NCBI RefSeq assembly: GCF_002260525.1
Contig: NZ_MRYI01000005.1
Coordinates: 1-64,000 of the forward strand
DNA length: 64,000 nt
Source: Hahella sp. CCB-MM4
GTDB taxonomy: Bacteria > Pseudomonadota > Gammaproteobacteria > Pseudomonadales > Oleiphilaceae
Reading direction: 5' to 3'
Shown here piece by piece: positions 41,891 through 49,987 of the stretch. How positions within the stretch are numbered: position 1 is the first letter of the stretch; the number at the start of each line of letters is the position of its first letter. Position numbers and translations under genes: made by a program. Below the pieces are notes generated by a model. The model did no database searches, had not been told where the DNA came from, and saw nothing but the letters and a program-made list of their open reading frames with translations.

Positions 41891-43224
41891 TCTGTAGAAC
41901 TCTCTAGTGCCACAATAACCTCGGCCCTTAGGTTATCAATTTCGGAAGTAACATTATTTAGCCAGGTCTGACTAAGAGATCCAATATCAGCCTTGCTTAA
42001 CGCAACCAGCATTTCTATCTCCTCTCGACACGTAACTATATTAAAAAGCTGTATCTTGTCTCTACCGTTAGCTGCTATATCTCCCAAAAGGTCGTCATAA
42101 GTTACCAGCATTACCAATTTTCGGACAGAGTCATTAGGTATTGCCCCAATGTCCTCTGTTAGGATTCTCTGTAACATTGGGAGCGACTTTCTAGCATGGT
42201 TGTTATCAGCTTTGTCCATATAGGAGTTTTTCCATCTAGATTTTGGTCCTTTTCCTATGTCATGCAAGTACGCAGCAATTTCCAGAATGGCTTTGTTATG
42301 GTCGCTAAGCTTTGCGTATTCAGGAGATAGCCTTACAAGTTCAGCTACTCGCCTGCTATGAGTGCCCACATCGTCGTTATGCGGACCGTAATTAGCAGCT
42401 AAGCCGTCAATATCAGAAAGTTCTTTAATAGCACAAAAATCACCTTGGACAGCCAAGAGGGCAGACTCTAAGTTTTGGAATTTAGCGTTATTTGTCTGGG
42501 AGATATTGATATTGTTGACAGTGTCCTCAAAATTTTTCTTTAAGAGATTTGGGCCTGTAACTAGTGAGTATGCCCAGTTATCTGGATCTGCATAATAGTG
42601 GTATGAGTTATCAGTAATATGAGGTGGGACAACGCCTTTTTCTTGAAATATCTGTCTTACATAACCGGATATAGAAGGGTCCCAGGTTATTATTTCGCTA
42701 ATTTCAGCAATGGATACTTGGTCTGGTATTAATAGTTCCGCCATTTTCTGGTGGCGCTCGTCGTCATCATGATATGACCATTTATGATTATCAATGACTT
42801 GCCATTTTAGATTATTCAGTTGATGGGCTTCAGTTGCTGGATAGAAATTTGGGGCAATATCAGTGTTGGCTGAGGCATCTGTGAAAAATACTCCTGGTCT
42901 AGTATTAAGTACTGAGATCGAAATAGATAAATATATGAGGAACTCTTGGTCGACATTCTTTTTGTTTAGAACGGCTAATTGCATTGGTGTTTTTTGTGCA
43001 AAATAAAATGGTACATAATCATGAACACAGCGACCATCCGTCCCCGGAATTAGCATCGTACTTCGTCGGTCCTGTATGCTTGCTTCTGCAACGTTTACGT
43101 GACTGATTCCCCTGGAGTTCTTTAAGGAGGTCGAAAGTAAACCAGAATCTATGATCGACTCTAAGTTTTCCATAGAGGTGAAATGATAAGCATGGCGATG
43201 TTTGTAGCATTCCGGAATTTCCAT
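41887..43224 (-). CDS. darT: DarT-like DNA ADP-ribosyltransferase fused to an HD domain
   Basis: A 445-residue protein, twice the usual DarT length of about 210. Residues 1-215 are DarT: AYHFTSMENLESIIDSGLL, R in IQDRRST, YVPFYFAQKTPM, and KMAELLIPDQV with the catalytic Glu. DarT ADP-ribosylates thymidine in single-stranded DNA, blocking replication of phage or host. Residues about 285-430 form an HD phosphohydrolase-type domain (HSRRVAELVR, AYLHDIGKGP, a later ADIG Asp). AAGGAG lies 7 bases before ATG. Paired with darG, this is a toxin-antitoxin and anti-phage locus; the role of the HD domain is unknown. Confidence 0.85.
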   Translation of the reverse strand: MEIPECYKHRHAYHFTSMENLESIIDSGLLSTSLKNSRGISHVNVAEASIQDRRSTMLIPGTDGRCVHDYVPFYFAQKTPMQLAVLNKKNVDQEFLIYLSISISVLNTRPGVFFTDASANTDIAPNFYPATEAHQLNNLKWQVIDNHKWSYHDDDERHQKMAELLIPDQVSIAEISEIITWDPSISGYVRQIFQEKGVVPPHITDNSYHYYADPDNWAYSLVTGPNLLKKNFEDTVNNINISQTNNAKFQNLESALLAVQGDFCAIKELSDIDGLAANYGPHNDDVGTHSRRVAELVRLSPEYAKLSDHNKAILEIAAYLHDIGKGPKSRWKNSYMDKADNNHARKSLPMLQRILTEDIGAIPNDSVRKLVMLVTYDDLLGDIAANGRDKIQLFNIVTCREEIEMLVALSKADIGSLSQTWLNNVTSEIDNLRAEVIVALESSTE

Positions 43225-43775
43225 TCATAATCTCCTTCACAAAAACCAAGCATTAATTTAGAAAGAGTAACGTCCATCAATATCGCGGCAAGGTGAGTGT
43301 AAATACGGGATAAAGGTGCGAAATCGCAAGAGGCTTAGGTATTCAAACAACAACACAGGCAGCGACAACCCACTGGGTTTCTCGCCGTTTTTCCAAACTC
43401 CATCTCGAACCGCCATACAACACTCCACATCCTTAGCGCTTCAATGATCTAGTGGGTAAACCATTCGTCCAGAATCGACTCGGGGAATAGTGCCGAACCG
43501 ATGTTCAATTTTTAGACTAGTCGATAATCAGAATTTGTCACCCTAGACCAAAAGGACTATGTGATACTTTGATTTTTATCAATATTTGAAGGTAGTACTC
43601 GTGGATCAGTCTTCGCACGCTTAAGGTTCTTAAGTGGCTCCCTAAACTTTACCAGCTTGCCATGCGATCACTGAATAGAATGGAGAAGAATTGGGACGAA
43701 TGTTGTAGACCAGCCTTAGCCAACTATACGCAGACCTACAACGATTAACATGTCTCAGCTCTGAATTCGATTCAA
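43225..43775. other. 550-base gap without a supported gene
   Basis: The gap lies between darT-HD and module gene B2. It holds no good promoter-gene pair. A 50-codon open frame at 43596-43748 on the plus strand lacks a start codon and reads like a coding remnant (LPKLYQLAMRSLNRMEKNWD). It may be a fragment of a lost gene. The right edge just precedes the stop codon of B2. Confidence 0.4.
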
Positions 43776-44432
43776 TTACCAGTTGAGCTCAGTCTTGTGC
43801 ATATTCGTTAAGAACTCGTCAAACCGCAATCCGTTATTTGAGCCAACAAAGAACTTATGGATTCTACTATCTGATGTGAAATTTCTCCCGCCACCTCGGG
43901 ATACAGCCTCACTCAAGTTATCCCTGGGAATTTTATGATTCTTACTTGCGCTGTATATGTAGAAATCCAGCTTACCCTTTATTCCCAATATACTTGCTGC
44001 CTCATTAATGGCTATCGCAGTTTTCTCATACAAACTCATATTTGCTTTAATCAGAGCCTTGGTTTCCATACCATTCTCCCTTTCAGCATTTAAGTTTTTC
44101 ACATAAATGTGGCGCATAATCTCTGAAGGTTCGACTTTATAAAACTGCGCGCCGATGCTCACCGCATCTACGATGTGTTGGGCTACTGTGGCATCAACAC
44201 CGAACACCCAGATTTCATTATCAATGAGGGCTGCATCTTTTAGTGTAGTTTTAACTTTGGGGTAAAAAGGCGATACTCCAATGGCATATTTGGCTTTCCA
44301 CACCGCTAAGGAGTCATATGCAGTTCTTAGAACATATCCTCTTTCTACATTGCCTCCCAATATCAAAGTCGCATTGGTTTTAAAATCAGGATCTCCCTCC
44401 GCCAGAGTGAGAGCATGTGACTTCTTTGTCAT
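43776..44432 (-). CDS. Unknown protein B2 of a duplicated two-gene module
   Basis: A 218-residue paralogue of B1 (33892-34554), collinear over its length. It shares LTLAEGD, YVLRTAYDSLAVWKAKY, SPF, IDNEIWVFGVDATVA, FYKVEPSEIMRHIYVKNLN (key residues IYVKNLN), SLYEK, LGIKGKLDF, KNHKIPRDNL and a GGGR-F tail. The start ATG at 44432 follows the A2 stop after 4 bases, with AAGGA inside the end of A2 as ribosome site. No family recognised; probably cytosolic. Confidence 0.65.
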   Translation of the reverse strand: MTKKSHALTLAEGDPDFKTNATLILGGNVERGYVLRTAYDSLAVWKAKYAIGVSPFYPKVKTTLKDAALIDNEIWVFGVDATVAQHIVDAVSIGAQFYKVEPSEIMRHIYVKNLNAERENGMETKALIKANMSLYEKTAIAINEAASILGIKGKLDFYIYSASKNHKIPRDNLSEAVSRGGGRNFTSDSRIHKFFVGSNNGLRFDEFLTNMHKTELNW

Positions 44433-44436
44433 CCAA

Positions 44437-44769
44437 CTATCCTTGTTTCTGTTCCTCGGAAAATTCACGCGCCTTTTCAGAAATAAAAGCCGCACTTCTA
44501 ATTTCGTTAGTAGCTTTAGCCAGCTTATAAGCTTTGCTTAGGAGATGCGGATCTTCACTCCAGTCACCTTCGTCATAGGCGACAACCGCTGTGACTTCTT
44601 CAACATGAATTCTGGCTTGCTCAAGGTGATCTTTAAGTGCTGAAACAGCTTCTTCTTTTGAATCGGCAGGGACGACACTCCGTCCGAATATATACTTTGA
44701 ACCGTCATCATTGAGATCACAGCCTTCCAAGGCAGTTACCGTGGTATCAATTACCCAAAAAGTCTTCAT
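44437..44769 (-). CDS. Unknown protein A2 of a duplicated two-gene module
   Basis: A 110-residue paralogue of A1 (34547-34894), sharing DDGSKYIFGRSVVPA, a helix EAVSALKDHLEQA and VEEVTAVVAYDEGDW. The open frame extends to 44916, but the ATG at 44769 (MKTFWVIDTTV) aligns with the A1 start. The C-terminal helix ends EFSEEQKQG and differs from the A1 tail. Coupled to B2 by a 4-base gap. Confidence 0.62.
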   Translation of the reverse strand: MKTFWVIDTTVTALEGCDLNDDGSKYIFGRSVVPADSKEEAVSALKDHLEQARIHVEEVTAVVAYDEGDWSEDPHLLSKAYKLAKATNEIRSAAFISEKAREFSEEQKQG

Positions 44770-45052
44770 ATAGGTACCTTTTTCGTCCATTGCCATAAAG
44801 TATCCAGCTCTTACGATACAACGCAGCTCCCTCATATCACCTTCGGCGATTTTCACTATGTTACCGACAGGTACGGTGGCATTACGACCGTATTTTCTGC
44901 TATGGATTTTTTGCAAGCGTCAATTGATGCGAAATCCCGTCATGAAATCTCAAATTTAGAATATTCACATCTCCATCCATATAGAGATATGAATGCTCAG
45001 TCATACACAATCCCTGTTTTATAAGTTTTTGGCACAGGTTCAAGCTTTCCCG

Positions 45053-45280
45053 CTATTCAGGTTTTTCACTGTCGACTAAAGAAAGTTTTGGACCATTGCT
45101 CTCCCACTCCTCAATCAAACGATTCGTCAGCGCCTTTAAACGCCCCATATATAAAATATCGTCTTGTATTTCATCCGCTTCATCGTCATCGCATTCATTA
45201 ATATCAATTTCACTCAAATGCTTTTCATAAAAATTCAGCGCTTCTCGGATGTAATTTAGATCTTTGTAGTTGTACGACAA
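45053..45280 (-). CDS. Small acidic protein downstream of a UPF0175-like antitoxin
   Basis: A 75-residue helical, acidic protein (ALNFYEKHLSEIDINECDDD) starting with TTG at 45280, GAGGG about 8 bases upstream, and 3 bases after the stop of the UPF0175-like gene. Tight spacing suggests cotranslation. No family recognised. It takes the place where a PIN-type toxin is often found after UPF0175 genes. Confidence 0.55.
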   Translation of the reverse strand: MSYNYKDLNYIREALNFYEKHLSEIDINECDDDEADEIQDDILYMGRLKALTNRLIEEWESNGPKLSLVDSEKPE

Positions 45281-45283
45281 GCT

Positions 45284-45523
45284 CTAACCCTCATTTACCC
45301 TTCGTCCGATATCGTCCAAAAGGTCTTCGGCATCGTAGGAAAAAGTCTGGCCGTACTTTCCTACCACCTCATGGAACTCGATCTCGGACTTACCAATAAT
45401 CTTGCCGCCTTGAACGCCATTGATTTTTTCAAGCTGATAGAGGGAAACGGCAACAATTTCCTTTATTTCCTGGTCGCTTAAACCAGCTCTCTGCATTACA
45501 TCATCAGGTATATCAATTTTCAT
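45284..45523 (-). CDS. UPF0175-like (COG2886) antitoxin-like protein
   Basis: A 79-residue protein matching the UPF0175 pattern: IPDDVMQRAGLSDQEIKEIV, AVSLYQLEKI, GGKIIGKSEIEFHEVVGKYG and YDAEDLLDDI. UPF0175 proteins are DNA-binding antitoxins usually paired with DUF3368 PIN toxins. No such toxin is adjacent; the partner gene is the small acidic protein. GGGAG lies five bases before ATG. Confidence 0.6.
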   Translation of the reverse strand: MKIDIPDDVMQRAGLSDQEIKEIVAVSLYQLEKINGVQGGKIIGKSEIEFHEVVGKYGQTFSYDAEDLLDDIGRRVNEG

Positions 45524-45638
45524 AGGTACTCCCTCCCTGTCTTGAATTGCTGAATGATGGTTAAAAGGTTATCTCTGTATAGGTACGCCCGTCTACAGGC
45601 TATATGGCTGATTGTAGATACAGGTGTATCTCAATAAT

Positions 45639-46298
45639 CTATTTCGAAGTATCTACTATTTCCGGCTCTTGATGGAGATAGCTATATCCTGATGAAGAAG
45701 AAAAATAGTAAATATAATTACTTTTATTTTCTATTCCAGCACAATTATTCTCACCACAGGCTAAAAACCTAAGGAACTTGCGGTCATCGCCAATTACTAC
45801 ATTAATCATATCTGTAAACTTGTTTTTTCCTGTAACATGTTTTTCTAATATGGCCTTAGCTTTAATAACACCTTTATGCTCGAAGTAAACAAGACTAACG
45901 ATATATAGAAATACAAAAGCAGTAAATATAGCAACATTTGAAGTTATTTTTTTAGCTCGCCGTTCCACATAAGCTTCGTTTCTTTTTCCAAACCAAAAGT
46001 GCCGAAATTTGATAACACGTTTTTTAGCTCTCACACTTCCTCTCACCCAATCAATATAAGAGGGAAGCACAGCATTTGAGTACAGGAATAGTATAGGTGT
46101 TGCTAAAAGTAAAATAGCAAATATTGGAGAAAATGAGTTTAATAGTCCACCGTATATCACCTGATGAAAACTTCTTTCCATCATATCTGCATCTAGCCCC
46201 ATAACCCCTAAATACCCGTGATAATAGGCGGTACTCCATGTGTAAAGTAGTCCCGTGAATGCTGCTAAAAAAATTGCGCTGTCAATACTCCGTTTCAT
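45639..46298 (-). CDS. Membrane protein of unknown function
   Basis: A 219-residue protein with three clear transmembrane helices (about 5-22, 55-75 and 122-142) and a C-terminal periplasmic or extracytoplasmic domain with CGENNCAG, a possible disulfide. AAGGAG five bases before ATG supports the start. No family recognised. Base composition is AT-rich compared with the PKS region. Confidence 0.6.
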   Translation of the reverse strand: MKRSIDSAIFLAAFTGLLYTWSTAYYHGYLGVMGLDADMMERSFHQVIYGGLLNSFSPIFAILLLATPILFLYSNAVLPSYIDWVRGSVRAKKRVIKFRHFWFGKRNEAYVERRAKKITSNVAIFTAFVFLYIVSLVYFEHKGVIKAKAILEKHVTGKNKFTDMINVVIGDDRKFLRFLACGENNCAGIENKSNYIYYFSSSSGYSYLHQEPEIVDTSK

Positions 46299-46616
46299 AT
46301 TTACTCCTTGTTATTAATAACCACTCTGAAAAATTCACTTTATTACTGATAACCTCACATCGATATCAAGAGTCAGTACTTCTATAGGCAACTCAGCTAA
46401 CTAAATTTCTCAATTTTCAATATATGATACCAACTCACTCTCTCAAATCGCTCACTCTATTGCCATAACCCCTATGACCTACTCGGTAACCCTTATTGAA
46501 TGATACATATCAGCTAGTTAGTGTTCATAGCGGTCTGTTTATTAGCCACTTAACACCACCTTATTCCAGGCCTAGAGCTGGCAGTCCATTGTAAAAAGGT
46601 CAGTTAAGAGAGAACA
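46299..46616. other. 318-base gap without recognised features
   Basis: The gap separates the divergent membrane-protein gene and the small gene at 46617. It must hold their promoters, but I see no convincing -35/-10 pair, hairpin or gene. Confidence 0.4.
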
Positions 46617-46850
46617 ATGTCGCAACTAGATAGCCTACCCATACCTATGACCATGGGTGACTGGGTTTTGATCATGGAATCAATTGATACCAAGTTAAAA
46701 GTCATGGACTCCGTGGATCCCGAATCTGTCGATGAGGATGAATTGGCAGATATGTACACTGACCAACAAAATCTGAAGGGCATACTAAGCCATATAAAAT
46801 TGGAGTTTGAGAAAGAATATGGAGCCCTGCCGCCTCACCTTGGGAACTAG
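46617..46850 (+). CDS. Small acidic hypothetical protein
   Basis: A 77-residue acidic protein with a helical centre (IMESIDTKLKVMDSVDPESV) and the C-terminus LPPHLGN. AAGAGAG lies 4-5 bases before ATG. No family recognised. It lies in a run of orphan small genes. Confidence 0.5.
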   Translation: MSQLDSLPIPMTMGDWVLIMESIDTKLKVMDSVDPESVDEDELADMYTDQQNLKGILSHIKLEFEKEYGALPPHLGN

Positions 46851-46917
46851 TGTTTAGCTCAAGCTATTCACTTACTAAGGTGTCCTGAGCTTGTAAAACT
46901 TATGGAAAGGAAGGGAA

Positions 46918-47154
46918 GTGAACGAAATAAACCTACCCGTTGAATGGCAGGAGTCTCTGGAACTCCCCCATACCGGCACCTACTTCGTAGCTGTAAGATA
47001 CCCAAATGGTTTTGGTACTTATGATTTGGCCGATTGGGATGGCGAGAAGTGGAACCTTGGCTATGAGGGCGAGGTCGTCGGCTGGGTGACCATGACAAAT
47101 TTCATGGGAGTTATTAAGGCTGGTTGGCCAAAAGGTGACGAATCCCCAGAGTAG
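46918..47154 (+). CDS. Small Trp-rich hypothetical protein
   Basis: A 78-residue beta-type protein with many Trp and Tyr residues: TGTYFVAVRYPNGFGTYDLA, WDGEKWNLGYEG and VVGWVTM. The layout resembles short phage-borne proteins with a W..G...V..W pattern (similar to DUF551-type proteins), but the match is loose. GTG start with AAGGGAA directly upstream. A palindromic repeat copy follows its stop codon. Confidence 0.5.
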   Translation: MNEINLPVEWQESLELPHTGTYFVAVRYPNGFGTYDLADWDGEKWNLGYEGEVVGWVTMTNFMGVIKAGWPKGDESPE

Positions 47155-47168
47155 AATTTAAGAGCAAT

Positions 47169-47207
47169 GGGCTGATACTCAGGTCAGCCCTACATTGATT
47201 TTTGTGG
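47169..47207. repeat. Dispersed palindromic repeat, copy 1
   Basis: GGGCTGA (47169-47175) and TCAGCCC (47184-47190) form a stem, followed by TACATTGATTTTTGTG. The same stem plus TACATTGATTTGTG tail recurs at 47975, and weaker copies at 49796 and 50709. Confidence 0.65.
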
Positions 47208-47243
47208 AACCTGGACTTTTGAATCAGACCTAGAGTGAGCGTT

Positions 47244-47633
47244 CTACTCCTCCACAAACTCCAGGACATAGTGATGCTTCAAATACTCACAATCCCATTC
47301 CTCATCAAGAAGCTCTGAAATTTTCTTTTTGTAGTAGACATAGTCGTTCGAATACTCTTTTTTGTATTCGCTGGGAGGGATATTAAGCTGCTCTTTGAAG
47401 ATGTTTCTGAATCCTTCTGTTTTGATGATTGCCTTTATATCGCTGGCGAGCTTTTGATAATACAACTCGGTACTTTCTGCATCACCATCTTGCCAGTATT
47501 TCATCCTGCGCTCAGGGTTGTGTACTTCGCAGAAGTCGGCGGCTTCAATTGCGTGTGTGGACTCACTTGTGGCACAGGATGCAGCTAGAGAAAATAGCGG
47601 GATGATGAGCATCTTTAGGTTAATGTCAGCCAT
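47244..47633 (-). CDS. Hypothetical probable lipoprotein
   Basis: A 129-residue protein with a signal peptide ending LAASC (probable lipobox, Cys19) and a charged mature domain (YWQDGDAESTELYYQKLASD). GAGGA lies 4 bases before ATG. Two later cysteines (FCEVHN, WDCEYL) may form a disulfide. No family recognised. Confidence 0.55.
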   Translation of the reverse strand: MADINLKMLIIPLFSLAASCATSESTHAIEAADFCEVHNPERRMKYWQDGDAESTELYYQKLASDIKAIIKTEGFRNIFKEQLNIPPSEYKKEYSNDYVYYKKKISELLDEEWDCEYLKHHYVLEFVEE

Positions 47634-47796
47634 TTTGTCCTCGGTAATTACCCTGTGGTCGAACCTTCTGAAAACTTATTGATGTCGCTGGAAATTACCT
47701 TTCGGTGGGGTAGCCGTCTACCGGCTATTTGGATGATTCCATATAAAGAGGCCCTTCCAATAAGCTATTACCGCCATTTACCTGGATTCACAAACC

Positions 47797-47988
47797 ATGT
47801 CTAAGAATATTTATAAGGCCCTAAGAGAAGCCGAAAAGCGACTTGAAGAGTTGCTGCCTGAAATCGAAAAACGACATAAGCAAGGCGTCAAGAATAGTAT
47901 TGATGAACCTGATGGTCTGAAGAGTGGCCAACCTGACGATCTAGAAATTCGAAGAGAGGTCAGGGAACAAAACAGGGCTGACACATAG
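47797..47988 (+). CDS. Small charged hypothetical protein ending in a repeat element
   Basis: A 63-residue highly charged protein with a coiled-coil-like start (EAEKRLEELLPEIEKRHKQG). No good Shine-Dalgarno sequence. Its last codons and stop codon lie within copy 2 of the dispersed palindromic repeat, so the present C-terminus may be a by-product of repeat insertion. Confidence 0.4.
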   Translation: MSKNIYKALREAEKRLEELLPEIEKRHKQGVKNSIDEPDGLKSGQPDDLEIRREVREQNRADT

Positions 47989-48013
47989 GTCAGCCCCTAC
48001 ATTGATTTGTGCT
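47975..48013. repeat. Dispersed palindromic repeat, copy 2
   Basis: GGGCTGAC (47975-47982), loop ACATAG, GTCAGCCC (47989-47996), a perfect 8-base-pair stem, followed by CTACATTGATTTGTG. It overlaps the stop codon of the small gene at 47797. Confidence 0.7.
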
Positions 48014-48031
48014 GGTATGGGAACTGGTTAC

Positions 48032-48799
48032 TTACTCCACTAAAAACACTTCGTGCTTCTTGAACTTCCCTTCATTTCCTTCCAGTTCAACTCCTAACAG
48101 CCCTCGTCTGTTCCAGGCGGCATTCACGATCTGCCGATTAAACAGGCTGTTATTCTCATCTTCCAGATAATCGGATACGGCGATCCAGCGGGCTTCTTCG
48201 ATTTCGTCGGTGTCCTGGATATTGATCTCGTCGGAGACTGGTATCAGGCCACAGACAAAGTACATGTTGGATTTGCCGAACTCGTAGGGATGTCGGGTGG
48301 CGATGCCCAGGATGGATTGGAACTGGGCGGTGACGCCGGTTTCTTCGAGGACTTCCCGTACGACGGCTTCGGCGATTTTTTCGCCGAGTTCGATGTGGCC
48401 GCCAGGGAGTTTAAAGCGTGGGTTGGTTTTCTCGCGGACGACCAGAATTTCATTGTTGCCACGGGTAACCAGACCCCCAGCACCCAGGCTGTGGGTGGGT
48501 TTGAACGGGGCGTAAGCACCTTGTTGGATGCGGTGAATCAAAGTGATTTCGGTTTCCAGGCAGTTGTGGAAGACGAATCCCAGTTTAATGGCGACATCAA
48601 TCAAGTGCGATTGCTCGATCGCCAGGGTAAGCCAGATAAGCTTCTTGTTACCGGCGGAGGCTGTGCCAAGCAGTGTTTGCAGGGCGTCCTTGAAAACATC
48701 TGCGGTGAAGGTGGCTTGGTGGAGACTTACGATGACGCCGTCGAAGGGATCGTTTTCGAAATTTAGCACTTTCGGTTCCTGGTTGGGCTCGGGAGACAT
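48032..48799 (-). CDS. Nudix hydrolase with N-terminal extension
   Basis: A 255-residue hydrolase. The Nudix box GGHIELGEKIAEAVVREVLE-ETGV matches GX5EX7REUXEEXGU fully. The preceding 90 residues form the pre-Nudix domain seen in NUDT6-like enzymes (VIVSLHQATF, IDVAIKLGFVFHNC). Nudix enzymes cleave nucleoside diphosphates linked to another moiety; substrate not predictable. Only a weak ribosome site is visible. Higher GC than its neighbours suggests it belongs to the core genome rather than the small-gene island. Confidence 0.85.
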   Translation of the reverse strand: MSPEPNQEPKVLNFENDPFDGVIVSLHQATFTADVFKDALQTLLGTASAGNKKLIWLTLAIEQSHLIDVAIKLGFVFHNCLETEITLIHRIQQGAYAPFKPTHSLGAGGLVTRGNNEILVVREKTNPRFKLPGGHIELGEKIAEAVVREVLEETGVTAQFQSILGIATRHPYEFGKSNMYFVCGLIPVSDEINIQDTDEIEEARWIAVSDYLEDENNSLFNRQIVNAAWNRRGLLGVELEGNEGKFKKHEVFLVE

Positions 48800-48849
48800 A
48801 GGTTAACGGGTATTGAGATATAAGTTAACGGGAATGAAAGCCCGTTGCA

Positions 48850-49065
48850 CTAGAGCCTTCTGCCGTTCAAGAAGCCTTCAACATGAGCCTTGGGATCGAT
48901 GTCGGGAATGGGTAGGCTCACGTTGGCCCGGCGAAACATCATGTTGGCCATCAGAGGGCCGATCAGGGAGCTAATGGTGGCAATAGGAGATTCCTGCTTT
49001 GGAATCGTGTTCATTAGTCCATATACATGATTGTTGGCTGCATTCTGCGGAACGTAAAATGACAA
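48850..49065 (-). pseudogene. TetR-family regulator remnant (C-terminal part only)
   Basis: A 71-residue frame whose second half (LIGPLMANMMFRRANVSLPI and HVEGFLNGR) resembles the ligand-binding C-terminal end of TetR regulators. No HTH domain is present upstream, so the gene is 5'-truncated, and the first residues are probably junction sequence. Confidence 0.5.
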
Positions 49066-49134
49066 TGCTCATTTTTAGTTAAAGACGACCCACAGCCTCA
49101 AACGTGTACTTTAAATATAGGGAAATATAAGCAT

Positions 49135-49620
49135 ATGGATAAATTAGTAACTACCAAGGACCTTATAGATAGTCTAGGTTTGGAGGCTCTTCAGCATAAA
49201 GAGTTCATCAAAAACATAGATGATTCGTTTGATGATTATGAGGCAGAGTGTTTGGCAATATACGATGGTGAAACTCCCATGTATATTGCTGTGTCTCCCA
49301 ATGAAAAGGAATTTATTTTTGAATTTTTAGACTCATTCAAAAAAGAGTTTCCTGTTCAAATTGAGAATCATGTATCAATAGACACCATTCGAAAGATTGC
49401 GGATGTGTTAACAGCCAACAAATGCCCTTCAAAAATCGATGCCCAATCATTCGAGAATAATGATATCGAACTGAAAGTGATAGAAATTGACGGCCAGGTT
49501 AAAGCCTACGCATTCCCTATTCGCCTGTTCCACATACTAACTCTCTATGCAAACTTCAAAATGACGGGGACCACCAACCAAAAAGCTGTTCAATCAGACT
49601 TTGGCAATGCAGGTATTTAA
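49135..49620 (+). CDS. Hypothetical cytosolic protein
   Basis: A 161-residue acidic alpha/beta protein (ECLAIYDGETPMYIAVSPNE, IDTIRKIADVLTANKCPSKI). No signal, helix or known motif. AT-rich like other island genes; size and composition resemble immunity proteins, but this is only an impression. Confidence 0.55.
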   Translation: MDKLVTTKDLIDSLGLEALQHKEFIKNIDDSFDDYEAECLAIYDGETPMYIAVSPNEKEFIFEFLDSFKKEFPVQIENHVSIDTIRKIADVLTANKCPSKIDAQSFENNDIELKVIEIDGQVKAYAFPIRLFHILTLYANFKMTGTTNQKAVQSDFGNAGI

Positions 49621-49795
49621 GAACCGGTAAATCCATAATTTTGGAAATCTAGTAATCGCAGGATAGTGGGTAGTGTCCATTCCAAGGGTGACTAGGAAAC
49701 GATGGGATGGGAAAAGGTCTGTGGTGAATATAACTACCGATGGAGAGGTTGTATCTGCGCCTGAATCAGACTCATCGGGTGCTCTTCCTTCTGAG

Positions 49796-49814
49796 GGCTG
49801 ACCACAGGTCAGCC
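49796..49814. repeat. Dispersed palindromic repeat, copy 3
   Basis: GGCTGACC, loop ACA, GGTCAGCC: a perfect 8-base-pair stem at the left edge of the first DUF4892-OmpA duplication unit. A degenerate copy 4 is at 50709-50747, at the left edge of the second unit. The rest of the gap 49621-49987 holds only this duplicated promoter-side DNA. Confidence 0.6.
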
Positions 49815-49987
49815 ACTAAGTGGGTTTGTGATAAACGTGAGCACGTCACAGATCCATACATTGGTTTATCAGTGCGTTGGCAATTTCACTATACTTCGCC
49901 GGCATCGGCGGAACTGTCCATGCTGGAAGGGGAGCTCATATGCGGCTCTTCATCCATTAGTTACCAATTTATTTTCAGGATTGAATT

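Noticed and set aside
43590-43750. IS256-type transposase C-terminus (LY.LA.R....KW pattern)
   Set aside because: The spacing between LYxLA, the Trp and the downstream Ala-Leu does not match the family; kept only as an unidentified remnant.
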